Of a stretch of 64,000 bases of DNA, positions 10,636 through 22,900 are shown piece by piece. Made by a program: the position numbers and the translations under genes. The notes beneath the pieces are model-generated. The model did no database searches, was not told the origin of the DNA, and saw only the letters and a list, made by a program, of their open reading frames with translations. The stretch comes from Eledone cirrhosa (taxonomy: Eukaryota > Mollusca > Cephalopoda > Octopoda > Eledonidae): positions 182,546,018-182,610,017 of the forward strand of contig OZ024743.1 in the NCBI GenBank assembly GCA_964016885.1, written 5' to 3'. Numbering within the stretch: the stretch's first letter is position 1; each line of letters opens with the position of its first letter.

Positions 10636-10664
10636 ATTATTATTATTATTATTATTATTATTAT
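10636..10664. repeat. (ATT)n microsatellite
   Basis: About nine ATT units. Confidence 0.95.
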
Positions 10665-11009
10665 GCAACATAAAACACACGATTCTTCATCTGGCTTCCA
10701 ACATGCACATAACTAAAACCATAGATTCACAGAGAAAATACAAAGCAAGCTTTTTAGAGATAAAAGAAAACTGAACTAAAAGAAACAGTGATAACAGATA
10801 ATCAGGGTCACCACAGACAACAGTTGTTATATTATTTTAGCCTATTTTACAACAGATATCCAAGATACACCGAGACAGTAAAAAGAATTACAATTACAAA
10901 ACATATGTAAACATCATGTGATTACTGAGAGGGTCCCAAATAGGAGGGAATAGGAGGGGTGTTGGAAAATCAGTAATTTTTCTAGGCTGTCTTTGTTGAT
11001 GTTTTAAAA

Positions 11010-11215
11010 ACCAGAATTAGTCATTTAGTTTACATATTGAAACCCCAACCCAACCCAACCTATCTGTTTTATAGCATATGGGATTTCTAGTAATGTACTT
11101 TTTTGTCATGTATAATGTTTTTTAATATATAAAGAAAATTAATTGTCACAGGAATGTTACCACTTAAAATAAAATTTCACCGGAGATAGATTAGCAAAAT
11201 TGTGGGACAGGGGGA
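11010..11215 (-). repeat. Dispersed repeat, copy 2 of inverted pair
   Basis: Inverted partner of 8950-9155. It includes a short (ccaac)n stretch at 11043-11062 not expanded in the other copy. Confidence 0.7.
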
Positions 11216-12009
11216 CTGGAAAATTAATAAGTGGGAAGGAGGAACAAGAGTATAAGGTGGAATTTGAAAATTAAATTGAATTAGTAACTTTTGCAGTATG
11301 TTTGCATCCAGTAACAGTCTAATAATAAGAGGGCATATAAGCCCCTAGAACAGAAAAAAATGGCTTCACATGTGGGAATTGAAACCACACTTCATATTTT
11401 CAAAAATAAGAGGTGTGTGTTTGACTCCCATACATATTCTCTTGTTAGACTATTTTCTGTAGTCAAACATACGGCAAAAGATACTAATCTAATTCAATTT
11501 ACATATCTTACTATTTTTATAGGTTATCTTGAAAAAGTAATTTGATGTACATGTTAACACACACATACTCTTCCCTACACATGCACATGTGCATTCTTTC
11601 ATAAACACACACACTCTTCCCTACATATGCACAAGTTCATTTCTTCATAAACATACATTCTCTCTCTCTTCCCTACACATATACAATTGTGTTCCTTCAA
11701 TACACACACACACATGTAGATGTATGCACTCTTACACCTACACAGATTTCATTGAACAGCCTGACCTCATGTAACGTATATTCACAAAATAACAGATTTT
11801 ATTCAATGTCACAATTTCTTATTTTATCTTATATGAAGGAAAACAAAAACACAAAACTTGGTGTATTTTTTTTAAGTATTCATTTTAGATGTGAAAGATA
11901 TGCATGGTTTTAGTGCATAACAAGCATTAATTTGACATCTTAACACAGAAAGTTGCCAGGTTTTAAGTGTGAATTCTTAATTAAGCAAGCTGCACATTAT
12001 TAATATTAT
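11216..12009. other. No gene recognised
   Basis: AT-rich sequence; 11550-11740 contains a loose repeat of 'cacacacactcttccctaca' units about 55 bases apart. No coding feature supported. Confidence 0.5.
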
Positions 12010-12450
12010 TATTGTTATTATTATTATTATTATTATTATTTTATCGACCCCATAAGGATGAAAGGCCAGCTAAACTCGGCAGGATTTGAGCGCAGAATAT
12101 AAAAAGCCATGACCCATTACGTTCTGAGTTCAAATCCCGCCATGGTTAGCTATGCCTTTCATCCTTATGGGCTCAAAATAAAGCACCAGTTTAGCACTGG
12201 GATCGATTTAGCTGGCCACCCCCAAAAAATGTTGGTCTTGTGCCTAAATCAGAAGTGGATTGGCAGTATCGGTAGAGGGTCAGACGCCATGCTTTGAAGC
12301 ATAGAGTTACCTCCCTGTATGATCTGAGTTCAAATCCCGCCGAGGTTAACTTTGCATTTCATCCTTACGGGGTCGATAAAATAAAGTACCAGTAATGCAC
12401 TGGTGAATTTGCTGGCCTTGTGCCAAAAGTAGAAACAATTATTTAGGATG
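12010..12450. mobile_element. Cluster of three Ceph-SINE-type copies
   Basis: A TTA microsatellite is followed by a minus fragment (about 12040-12100, ttatcgaccccataaggatg). Two plus copies follow: about 12100-12260 (gagttcaaatcccgccatgg, cctttcatccttatgggctc) and 12260-12440 (ggcagtatcggtagagggtc, a tRNA-like head, then gagttcaaatcccgccgagg and agtaccagtaatgcactggt). The last one is the most complete example of the family here. Confidence 0.8.
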
Positions 12451-12487
12451 GTTATTTGGCAGAATCAATGCAGTATTTAGTTACAAT

Positions 12488-12770
12488 TCTTTACATTGAG
12501 TTCAAATCCAGCTGAGATCAACTTTGCCTTTTCTCCTGCCAGTGTCAAAATTATGTTCCAGTTAAGTATTGGGGATCAGTTTAACCAAATCTCCCCACCC
12601 ACAAAACTGTTAGGTCTAGTTCAGTATAACTCTCCCCTAGCCACAAAACTGCTAGACCTAGTTCAGTTTAACCAAATCTCCCCTAGCCACAAAACTGCTA
12701 GACCTAGTTCAGTATAACTCTCTCCTACCCACAAAACTGCTAGACCTAATGCTAAAATTAGAAATCATTA
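12488..12770 (+). repeat. Ceph-SINE core with 4x ~45-bp internal tandem repeat
   Basis: A SINE core (gagttcaaatcc...tattggggatc) runs into four units of 'accaaatctccc...cacaaaactg(c/t)tagacctagttcag'. The expansion happened inside the SINE body. Confidence 0.75.
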
Positions 12771-12872
12771 ATAGAAATCCTATGTGACTCACCAGCAAAG
12801 TTTTTCAGCTATCTTTAGACTATGAGCTCCACTGAGCTCTTATACACACCATATTGAAAATCTTAGAATAAT

Positions 12873-14195
12873 ATAATAATAATAATAATAATGAAATTAT
12901 TGTGTAAAGTGCTCAGGTGCACTACAACTCGTCAAAGGTGCATGTATAGTACATAGAATAATATACAAATGTCAGGGAAGTGAATAGTGTATGAGTCATG
13001 ATATACATGTGTGTATGTGTGTGGAAGGGAACATTAGGTGTAGTGTTGGCGAATCTCGGGAAGCATGGAGGTTTTAAAGGATGTAGTGTCTCGACAGCTA
13101 ACAACTGATGCAGGTAGTTTGTTCCATGCTTCAGCAACTCTGAGCGTGAAAAAATGTTTCTGAAAGTCATGGGAGCTGTGCTGTTTTCTGAATTTGTGGA
13201 CATGTCCAAGTGTGTCAGACACATGGAAATCAAAAAGGTACTCAGGGTTGTTGTTGGCAAGATGGTTAATAATTTTGTGGGTGTTTATCAAGTCAGCTGC
13301 CCGGTGTCGGAGCTTCAATGTATCCATGCCCAGGGAAGCAAGGCGTTCAGAGTATGGTAGATGCCTGATGGAGGGTATTCGCTTGGTTGCACGTCTCTGA
13401 ACAGTTTACAGGAAGTCAATGTTCTGAGCAAGATAAGGGTTCCAGGCTGGTAATGCAAATTCTAAGTGTGGCCGCACCATAGCCATGGATAGCTGGAGAG
13501 TGGCTGACAAAGGTCTTGCTGAGTGATGCTAAGACACCCTCGGCCCTCTTGACAATTTTATAGACGTGCTTCGTCCAACACAAATCGCTGCTGACCATAA
13601 TGCCCAGGTCACATTCACAAGAAGACTTCTTGATATTAGTGCTGTGGAGGGAGTATGTGGACGCTGGTTTTTACTCCCAAAATGAATGGTGGTGCACTTG
13701 TCAACAGCTAGCTTGAGTTGCCAGTCTGTGATCCATTGTTACATTGTGTCCAGGTCTGATTGCAGGAAAGATCTATAGTGTTCAGGATCTGTCCTTTTTA
13801 TCTCAAGGTACAGCTTGATGTCATCTACGTATTTCAGTACTGTGGCATTCTTTAAGTTGGCATCTATGTCATTAATATATGCCACAAACAAAAAGGGGCC
13901 AAGAACAGATCCCTGTGGTACACCAGATGACATCTCATATGGTGAGGAATGCTGTCCCAGAACCGTGACTACCTCTCTTCGACTGAGAATGAAGGACTTC
14001 AACCAGTTAAAAAGATCATCCTTCACACCCATTGCAGAGAGTTTTGCCATAAGCCTTTTGTGTGGCACAGAATTGAAAGATTTCGCAAAGTCAAGGTAAA
14101 CAATATCCACCCATGAGCCGCCACCAGTGATCCGGGTGATGTCTTCAAGAAACTCGATAAGTTTCCCTCTGCAGTACAAACAATTTTTTTTGCTC
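12873..14195 (-). pseudogene. CR1/Jockey-like LINE reverse transcriptase, decayed
   Basis: The minus strand encodes RT blocks: VYLDFAKSFNSVPHKRLMAK (about 14090), SSGVPQGSVLGPFLF, AYINDID and YVDDIKLYLE, where the catalytic box reads YVDD. Downstream, in other frames, are 'SDLCWTKHVYKIVKRAEGVL' and a C-terminal tail with LKLRHRAADLINTHKI and FTLRVAEAWNKLPASVV, typical of CR1/L2-like LINEs. At least two frame changes and stops separate the blocks. The 5' half (endonuclease) is absent. The 3' end abuts an ATA/ATT microsatellite at 12873-12893, as expected for a simple-repeat tail. Confidence 0.85.
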
Positions 14196-14540
14196 TAATT
14201 ATCAGATTTATAATTCCTGTACAGTTTTACATAATCATATAAAATCAAAAACTAAAAATCTTTTTCAAAATTAAATCCTCCTCCTCTTAAGCTATATTAT
14301 GTTTCCCTTCACCATCAGTACCTAAGTTAAGAAGCACTGTTGGATATGGTTGACTTGCAGTTGGAACTAATGCAGAATATGGCGCCAACTATTTATATTA
14401 TTGATAAGTAAGAAAAACACTAAAATATTCCAACTATTGCCATATTTATAAACATTTATTTACATTGGGATCTTAACCATGGGAAGGCATTCTTACAGTT
14501 TTTAAACTTTACTCAAGGGTGCCTTAACCATGGGAAGGCA
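14196..14540. other. No gene recognised
   Basis: AT-rich. 14460-14575 has a short tandem duplication (ttaaccatgggaaggcattctta twice, 58 bases apart). Confidence 0.6.
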
Positions 14541-14599
14541 TTCTTACTGTCTTTAAACTTTACCCAAGGGTGTTGTAACTTATCTTGTGTGAGAAGTGC

Positions 14600-14885
14600 C
14601 ATGATTTTACAGAAGTGGATCATGAGTGATGGATGTGAAGCAGCAAGGAAGATCAAATATGAATTATAGAGGATGATGCGAAGAGAAATGGAATGTGATG
14701 GTTGGGTCATCTGTTGGAGAAGGATGAAAGTGATTTGGTGAAAGGTGGGATGGAAGTGAATGTGGAAGAAAGTAGGGGAAGGGGAAAACAAAGAAGGGCA
14801 AAGCTGAGAATGATAGAAGGTGCAGATGATAGGGCAAAGTGGAAAAGTTTGTCATAAGGACTGCAAGGTTAACCCCTACTTTAGC
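14600..14885 (+). pseudogene. LINE C-terminal remnant
   Basis: In the plus strand the shifted frames read 'LGHLLEKDESDLVKGGMEV', 'SRGRGKQRRAKLRMIEGADD' and 'RAKWKSLS'. This is the decayed tail of a LINE protein of the 'GHV.R...GRGRP+..W...DR..WR' type. Several stops are present. Confidence 0.65.
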
Positions 14886-15674
14886 AGAGAGAGCCTTAAA
14901 ATACTTGTGCTAAAGCTTCCCAACCAAAAGTAGTTTATTTCCATCCCAGGACTTATTGCAAGCAATAGTCTCTTTAGAAAGTTCCTCTTAATTTCTTACA
15001 CAAAGCTGATCTTAAATAAGACAATACACATATGTTCATTTATAAAAGAGATTTTTAACTGGAACAAGTTTTGTAAAAACAGCAGACAAATGATCAAGTC
15101 GTTGGATGAACGGCAAAACTTCAATTTCAGCAACATTTGAACTCAGAACTACTACCAAACTAAATACAGTAAAGTATTCTACATTTTGGGGCTGTTGACA
15201 ATATTTTATTTCAAATATCATGCTTACATTGAAATATTTAGAATTTTGTCCAAGAAAGTTATTCATTTTCAAACTAACAATGATTTTACATAGTAACCAG
15301 AATTGATAAATATAAATTAGTAAGAAATTGTAATTAAAATATTTTATAAATATTACTTTTTCTAAGTATCCTGCTGTTTGACATTTTAAAAATAATCCTA
15401 CCAATTGACATTTTAACAAAATCTCCAATGACAAATTATATGATGAGAGATATGTAAAGTTCATTCTGCTTGGCTCAGGACAGATATAAAGTTGACATTA
15501 TTAATAGATTTTAGATTAATACAAAACAATTTAATAACAGATTACAAAACAAATAAGAAAATATCACATCATACGTGGAAAAAGTCTTAAAACATTCTAA
15601 CAAATAGTAAATTCACTACAATAGTTTCCACTGTTTAATATATTTTACTGATAGACTATAACTTCTATTTTCTT
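14886..15674. other. No gene recognised
   Basis: AT-rich. The longest minus-strand frame (15036-15464) has unremarkable composition and no family resemblance. Confidence 0.5.
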
Positions 15675-15844
15675 TTAACCCTATAGCATAATTATTTCAC
15701 ATATTGAATCTATGAGATTTTGATGTTATTTATTTTGAGAATAATATCTTAACATCAGTATGAGCGGCCAGTTACAGCTGGTTTGAACAGAAAGAGGTGA
15801 GATAATTCTAGCCGGATACGGCCGTTTAAATGCTAAAGGGTTAA
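15675..15844. mobile_element. P1 MITE (piggyBac-type, TTAA flanked)
   Basis: Flanked by TTAA at 15675-15678 and 15841-15844. The ends read CCCTATAGCATA and TTTAAATGCTAAAGGG. The interior (tattgaatctatgagatttt, ggtttgaacagaaagaggtg) matches the right part of the piggyBac remnant at 29300-30359. Confidence 0.85.
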
Positions 15845-15979
15845 ATCATTTACATTATGAACACCTCCAAGATCATTCATGCTACCAAATTAAATTCTAT
15901 CTACCAATAGGTCACACTACTTGCACAGATCCCCTTGATTCTCTGTCACCATCCTATTTTATTGTTCATCATATTTGGC

Positions 15980-16170
15980 AGGTCAGAGAGATTGCAGTTT
16001 ATGTTGTCATAAATCTACTTGATATAGGTCTTAGCTTGTCATCCTCTGCTAGCTCTTCCTTGTGTAGATACCCACAAAGGAGAGATTGCAGTTTATGTCA
16101 TCACAAATCTACTTGATATAGTTCTTGACTTGTCCTCTTCTACTATTTTTTTCCTTGTGTAGACACTCAC
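15980..16170. repeat. ~95-bp tandem duplication
   Basis: Two copies of a unit starting agagattgcagtttatgt and ending ccttgtgtagac-cacaaa. Confidence 0.8.
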
Positions 16171-16309
16171 AAAAAATCTTCATTAAATTCTATAGAAGCT
16201 TTAAGTGAAAATTATTGTACTCTAAAATTTACAACTAGTAAGGTAAAAGCAAATTAAATATTTTAAATACACAGCCAAAATCTTAATTATTCTAAAAACT
16301 AATTAACTC

Positions 16310-16499
16310 TTAACATCTTGTACTGCATTAGCAGTATTCTTGAAAAATACAAAACAGTATTATAACTGCATCACATGAAAAATTAAATCTTTAGTTTATT
16401 GCAATTTTCAATACAATGATCTGTCCACTAGTAAAAAAAATAAAATACTATAAACAAAACTTTTTTTTAGATGTCTGCTAAATCAATATAGGATGTTAA
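16310..16499. mobile_element. P3 MITE (TTAA flanked)
   Basis: Begins TTAACATCTTGTACTGCATT and ends ATATAGGATGTTAA. Related copies are at 44089-44292, 45469-45622 and around 42406. Confidence 0.7.
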
Positions 16500-16869
16500 A
16501 AATTTATAGTTTGTTAGAAGGAAAACAGTCAACATAAAGTTAAAGAGTAACTTGACGATATGCCCATCTATTATATGTAGTTTATTTTAAATTTTATAAA
16601 AACAAGTCTAATTAAATAGGACCTAAAATCTTTTCATTAACTATTGGAATTATTTAAAATTGAAAAGAATAGTTTGCAAATATACATCAAATTGATGAAA
16701 GCTCAGCAATCCTTAATATTGATAGATTTTAGCAAATAATCAGGAAAATGTTTAAAAGGAAAATAATCAAATTAAAAAAATTAACACAGTATTTAAAACA
16801 TTGCTTCTAAAACATTTAAACATTTTAAATACCACTTCTCACAATAATAATTCCTAACACAGGCACAAG

Positions 16870-17095
16870 ACCAGAAATTTAGGAGTATGGTATAGTGTTG
16901 GTACAATGATAAAATACACCCAGTTCACTCTGTAAAGTGGTAGTGATGAAAAAACACCCCCAGTACATTATGTAAGGCATCTAGCCATGGAAGGTAATGA
17001 GCAAGATGAGTTGCTTGGATCCTCATAGTTCTCATACAATGACAGCCCATTGAACCTATCCCAGCATGAAAAGCAGACATAAAATGATGATGTAG
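16870..17095 (+). repeat. Family C repeat, old copy
   Basis: Recognisable by 'gtacaatgataaaatacaccc', 'ctctgtaaagtggtagtg', 'ggcatctagccatgg' and a 'cccagcatgaaaagcagaca' end with aaaatgatgatg. Diverged. Confidence 0.65.
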
Positions 17096-17149
17096 TCAAG
17101 TATATTAATCTTTATAATTGACTGAGACTTGTTTTATCAGCTGTGAAAT

Positions 17150-17560
17150 AATAAAATAAAAGGCAAAAACTGATCAAGGCAGGATTTGAACACGAAATAC
17201 AAAGGAATTTAATGCAACTCTGATTCAGCCACTTCACTACCCATCACCTTCACTTTTTAGTCCCATAACTCCTGATGAAGTCATAGGGGCACCATAGTGA
17301 CATACAGCATTTCTTTTAAGCCTGGTAGAGCCCATCTCTCTCTTCAGGTCTGAACGCAATAGATTTCTTCCAGAGAAGGTTAGAAAATGAGGAAATGGAA
17401 GTGAGAAAGAATCGACCCTAGTATTAGACTGGTAGACTGGGTTTTTTAATTTTTATTAACCTCAAAGACATGGTTGACCTCGTCAGGATTTGAATTCAGA
17501 GAGCCAAAATGAATACTACAAAGTATTTTATCTGATGTTCTAACAACTCTACTTGATAAT
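17150..17560 (-). mobile_element. Two Ceph-SINE-type copies (fragment and B2 variant)
   Basis: 17150-17240 is a diverged head (ggcaggatttgaacacgaa). 17255-17560 is a fuller B2 copy with the tccatcaggagttatgggac type end and an 'agaatcgaccctagtattag' core. An extra internal SINE head at 17470-17500 suggests rearrangement. Confidence 0.6.
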
Positions 17561-18869
17561 GGACATTGCTTTCACTGTCCATTATCAATATGTAAAGTTT
17601 AACTAAAATAGAACATTCCAGCAATAATTCTATTTATAAAATAACCAATACTCCATTAATTGTGAAACTTTTCTCAGCAAAATATACAGAGACATTTCAC
17701 AACTCAAAGTAGTAGTTTACATGGTTATTCAACCTGCTAGAAATAACAGCAAAATTTCCCTCAAATAACACTAACTTCTAAAAAGGGGAAGGCTAAATTG
17801 AACTTAGTCGATATGATATATCTAAATTGAACAACTTAGATGATATACCAAATGATAAGTTCGTGACGAAACTATAGCTCTGACCATGTAATTAATATCT
17901 GTATTAACTCTTAACATCCTACAATTGATTATTTTCAAACTTATTTAAACAATAAATAGTCAGTGTCCTTCAATAAAAAATATGGTAACTAGAAAGGGTT
18001 AAATTTCATCTTTTTAAATAATTACTACTTATTGTTGAGGCTGTGTTTCTTTTTCTTTTTTTTTATCAACGACAACCTCCAGGAAAATAATCTGTAATGG
18101 GTATAAATATGTCTATCACAATCTCTCTCCTTGACCTATTTCATCAGCTACTATCTTTACATAGTCATTTCTTACTAACGTAATCTGAAATCAAATCAAC
18201 ATTAATACAATCAATAACACTCAGTCCTCTCGCATATTCTATCTTAATTCTTTCATTTAGTAAATATACTTAAAAAACAAGCTTATTTCTGAAGCATTCA
18301 ACCAAATAAAAACTTGAAATATTTTATTCTTTTACTTGTTTCCACGAGTAGCCTGCGGCCATGCTGGGGCACTGCCTTAATTTAGTTCATCATATTGATC
18401 CCAGTACATATTTTATTGATGTCCTTTTAATTAATCCAATTCCTAAGGAGTGACTGATCTCCAAACTATGCACTATCGAGTAATGTCACTCCAAAGACCT
18501 TTCAGAGGAACCCCATTTCAGCCACTTGTATTTGCTATCATATTCTTTCAATTATTAAACACGCATACAATGGATTTTCAGGTTTGAGTTTCTGATTACT
18601 GAATTCCACTCATAAAGCATTGATGAACCAGAAGCCACAGTAGAGGACATTTGACCAAAGTACTGCACAGTAGGGTCACGCCTGGAAACATGGTTGTGAA
18701 ATGAACTTCTTAACTACATGTTTAGGCCTACCTTGAAAGCTCTGTCAAAAGTGGTGACATGAACTTAACCACATAGCTAAGCCTACCTCAGAAGCTCTAT
18801 CAACAGAAGTAGAGACATGGCAATGAAATTAACAGCAGAATAAGCAAGACTTGGTTGCCTTTAAGCAAC
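17561..18869. other. No gene recognised; one hybrid MITE
   Basis: 17909-17996 starts like P3 (TTAACATCCTACAATTG) and ends AGAAAGGGTTAA like P2, a possible hybrid or old MITE. The remainder is AT-rich without recognisable coding sequence. Confidence 0.5.
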
Positions 18870-18889
18870 TCAAGATCTGAAGAAGCAAA

Positions 18890-19340
18890 AAACTTTTGCT
18901 TGGTACCAAGATGAGATTTACAACAGCAATGTGCTTTCAATGCTCCTGTATGGGTGTGAAACGTGGAATGTGAAGACCAGCCAAGAGAACCCATTAATGT
19001 CTTTGACACTAAATGACTAAGGAAAATCCTTAGCATCAAGTGGGTGACTTCATTAACAGAGAAGTCTATCAATAAATCCACCAACGTGTGTCTGACATTA
19101 TATACAAATGTCAACTTGGCTGGTTGGGTTATGTCCCAAGTGGAAAAAATGCTGATTAATTCTTGTATTGGTACCCCCATGGAAAGAAGCAAAGAGAACT
19201 TCCCAAGATGAACTGGCGGCAGCTGTTAAACGTTGAAACGATATATTGATAGATGTAACTGACTGTGGTCATTAGAGCACTTTGGCTGCCTCATGTGTCT
19301 CAAGACATGGGATCTGCCTTATGCATCACATGACACAGAA
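18890..19340 (+). pseudogene. LINE C-terminal remnant
   Basis: The plus strand reads 'YNSNVLSMLLYGCETWNVKT', then in shifted frames 'LRKILSIKWVTSLTEKSINK' and 'TNVCLTLYTNVN', the thumb/tail of a LINE reverse transcriptase. The following ~100 bases (agatgtaactgactgtggtc...tctcaagacatgggat) recur twice at 22690-22810, so this 3' region belongs to a repeated LINE family. Many stops. Confidence 0.7.
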
Positions 19341-19783
19341 GCTTCTAAGTAAGTAAGTAGGGCTATACTGATTTAAGAGTCATGTGTTTTAGTTATAGAT
19401 ACAACACAGTATCATTGATTTCACATGGAAAACTATCAACATCCTCTCAACCTCAAAAATATAAATTAAAAACAATTTACAAACAAGTTTATCAGTTTAC
19501 ATCCACTTTCCATGCTGACATTGGTTAGATGAATCCTTAAGACTTTTTTGGAGGTGGGGGTGTTACTGCCCTCCTAAACATGTCAGGAACCAAATAAGGT
19601 CTCATAAGTGAATAATTTCTTTTAAACTAAAACATTAAAGAGAAATCACTTGCCACAATTCCCATGTAAAAAGTAAACATAAAAACACTAATAGCCATAT
19701 TGGTCTCTTTTTTTCACAAATATTAGAGAAAACAAAATAAGATGGAAACAATTGAACAATGATACTCCAAGAGAGGAACTTAC

Positions 19784-19929
19784 CTCCATGTTTTTGTTAT
19801 GACATCTCTACAACCTATATAGGATGCATGTTGGTCTTGAAGTCGTGATCGGACAACTTGGTATGGATATGTAGCTGCAGCAGCAATCATCTTTGATATC
19901 GCCGCAAATACTATATATTCCAGTGAACT
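19784..19929 (-). CDS. SLC25A32: SLC25A32 exon e (third carrier signature)
   Basis: 146 nt, acceptor attgtag, donor GTAAGT. Encodes [39 protein letters not shown] and RDVITKTW, ending two bases into the next codon. The expected final exon (KEG..GFYKG...TPA..ITF.VYE) was not recognised downstream. Confidence 0.94.
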
Positions 19930-22900
19930 CTACAATAAAACAATATTAAATTAATTATAACAATACTTTATTATGACCATACAGTTTAAAGTTATATATA
20001 GAATTGTTAGTATGTTGATGCCACAATAAACGCACCTAGTCCACCCTGTAAAGTGGCAGTTCATGTACCATAAAAGACACACCCAGTAGAAGCTATAGGA
20101 AAGTGGTTGGCATTAGGAAGGGCATCCATCCATAGAAACTATGTTAAATATGGAATGTAAGAAATAAAACTGATTACTACGACGTAACTGGTCTCTGACT
20201 ATGACAACAACTCCAATGGATGCCAGTGTGGAAAAGGGAGATATGATGGTGATGATGTTAGACATGATATATGTATATATATGTATATAAATAAATACCA
20301 CCCAAAAAAAAAATCATTGTTTCCTATTTGGATAAATTATATTTTGAGTAAATTACTAAACATTGAACAAATATGCTGTAAGAGTCCATTTAATATATTT
20401 TCACGTGAAGAGAAAAATTCACCAGGCATAACACACACACAGTACAACAGTGTAACTATAACTAAACACACTACACATTGAATTTGACATCTGCTTTTAT
20501 GTATGTATGTGTATGTATGTGTGTGCGTGCGTATGTATGTGTGTGCGTGTGTATGTATTATAAGTATGTATGTGTATGTATATGTGAGTATGTATGTGTG
20601 TGTGTGTGTGTGTGTAGTTGTGTAATTAAATGTTGATTAATTGGTAGTTGTGTTTATACCAGTCCAATCAATAAACAATGATGTAAGTAGGAGATAGAAA
20701 ATTACATAATGAGAATTATGGAAATCTAGCTTCGTATTCATTAGCTTTGCCTTTCATCTTTACAGGATCGATAAAGTACCAGTAATGCACTGGGGTCGAT
20801 TTCGTCGACTTTCCCCCTTCCCCAAAATTGTTGGCTTTGTACCTAAATCAGAAACCTTTATTATTGCTTTTCCTTTCATCCTTATGGGGGTCAATAAAAT
20901 AAAGTACCAGTAATGCACTGGGGTTGATTTAATCGACTTTTCCCTCCTCCAAAATTGTTGGCTTTGTGCCTAAATCAGAAAACATATATATTTTCTGATG
21001 GTTAAGCTTGTATCATCTCAACAGCAGATGAAGAACTTAGTATAGAGTACTAAGTTGAATAAGGGTCTTACCAATCTTAACCAATAATATTCCATGTGTG
21101 TGTGTAAAAAAAGTGTTCAAAAATTTAAATATTTTTTAAACAGAAATATGAACTTTACAAATAACCTCAAATTATGTTCTATGTTATTGTCTCTAAAGAT
21201 ATTATTATGAGCTCTAGAAACTAAATACAATATGGACATTATATAAATAGATAAGATAGAAACAGATACATGATGATATGTATATGTATATATATATATA
21301 TGTATATATATATATGTATATGTATATATGTATATGTATATATATATATGTATATATATATATGTATATATATATGTATATATATATGTATATGTATATA
21401 TATATGTATATGTATATATATGTATATATATGTATATGTATATATATATATCTATCATCATCATCATCATCATCATCATCATCGTTTAACGTCCGTGTTC
21501 CATGCTTGCATGGGTTTGGACGGGAGTTTTCCCACTTGAGGCAAGAGTGGTTGTCTTGCTCGCATAGGACTGTCTGGCGGGTTTTCTACAGTTGGATGCC
21601 CTTCCTAACACCAACCACATTTACATATATATATTAATATATATATATGTATGTATATATATATATGTATATTTATATATATATATGTATGTATGGAGGC
21701 ACATGGCTTAGTGGTTAGAGCATTGGCCTTGCAATCGAAAGGTTGTGAGTTCAATTCTCAGACCGGGTGATGTGTTGTTTCCTTGAGCAAGACACTTTAT
21801 TTCACATTGCTCCAGTTTACTCAGCTGTAGAAATGAGATGATAAGGACTGAGGTCCCTATCATTCCACTGCAAAGTGGTTGTGGAGGTGCCACGGCAAAA
21901 AAGCACCCAGCACTCACTGTAAATGAGGTTGGTGTTAGGAAGGGCATCCAGCTGTAGAAATCAAGCCAGCATCAGTTCCCATCCCACCCTTGCAAGCAGG
22001 GAAAAGTGGACTTAAAATGAAATGATGATATATATATATATATATATATGTATATGTATATATATATGTATGTATATACATATATATATGCATATAGTCC
22101 ACACTGTAAATGTGGTTGGTGTTAGGAACGGCATCCAGCCGTAGAAAACCCGCCAGACAGTCCTATACGAGCAAGACAACCAATCTTGCCTCAAGTGGGA
22201 AAACTCCCGTCCAAACCCATGCAAGCGTGGAAGAAGGACGTTAAACTATGATGATGATAGAAACAGATACATCTCTCTTCCACACCATCACTAATCTTAT
22301 AACAACATTATTTTTTGTTTATCCTTTGTTTACAACTACTTGTTCCACTGCTATCTCTATCTACACCTTATATACACATGTCTACACTGCTATCTATCTA
22401 CACCTTATATACACACAACTGTACTGAAGTAGACAGAGAGGGAGTTATAACATGTTTAACTATGGGGACAGAGGTACTAAAGTAAAGCGGCGGGGTTATA
22501 ACATGTTTAACTATGGGGACGGAGGTACTGAAGTAGAGAGATAAATATAAACATTTTAAAACAGTTTTGTATTGAAGAAACTAGGGCAGTTACAGACAGT
22601 TTGGAAAGAGGCAAAGAGGATGTCCCTAGATGAACTGGCAGCAATCAATAGAGACATGAAAACCATCAGCAAAAGTTGGAAGGATGTATTGATAGATGCA
22701 ACTGGCTGTGGTCATTGGAGCACTTTGGCTGTCTCATGTGTCTCAAGACATGGGATATATTGATAGATGTAACTGACTGGTCATTGGAGCACTTTGACTA
22801 CCTTATGTGTCTCAAGATGTACATTCAGACTGGGAATACAAACAAGGTACATTATCAACTTGGCTAATTACTGTATATACTTGTATATGAGCTGAGAAAT

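Noticed and set aside
13815..14099. Plus-strand frame opposite the CR1-like RT
   Set aside because: It is the antisense shadow of the RT frame and resembles nothing.
1..19783. Final exon of SLC25A32
   Set aside because: I looked for the expected GFYKG...TPA..ITF.VYE pattern on the minus strand and found no convincing match; it may be missed or outside.
21117..21637. Overlapping frames on both strands with MYMYIYI repeats
   Set aside because: Low-complexity translation of a TATG array and of a SINE tail.
21700..21780. tRNA gene at the SINE head
   Set aside because: A and B boxes are present, but no acceptor stem or cloverleaf closes, and the same head recurs in all SINE copies.
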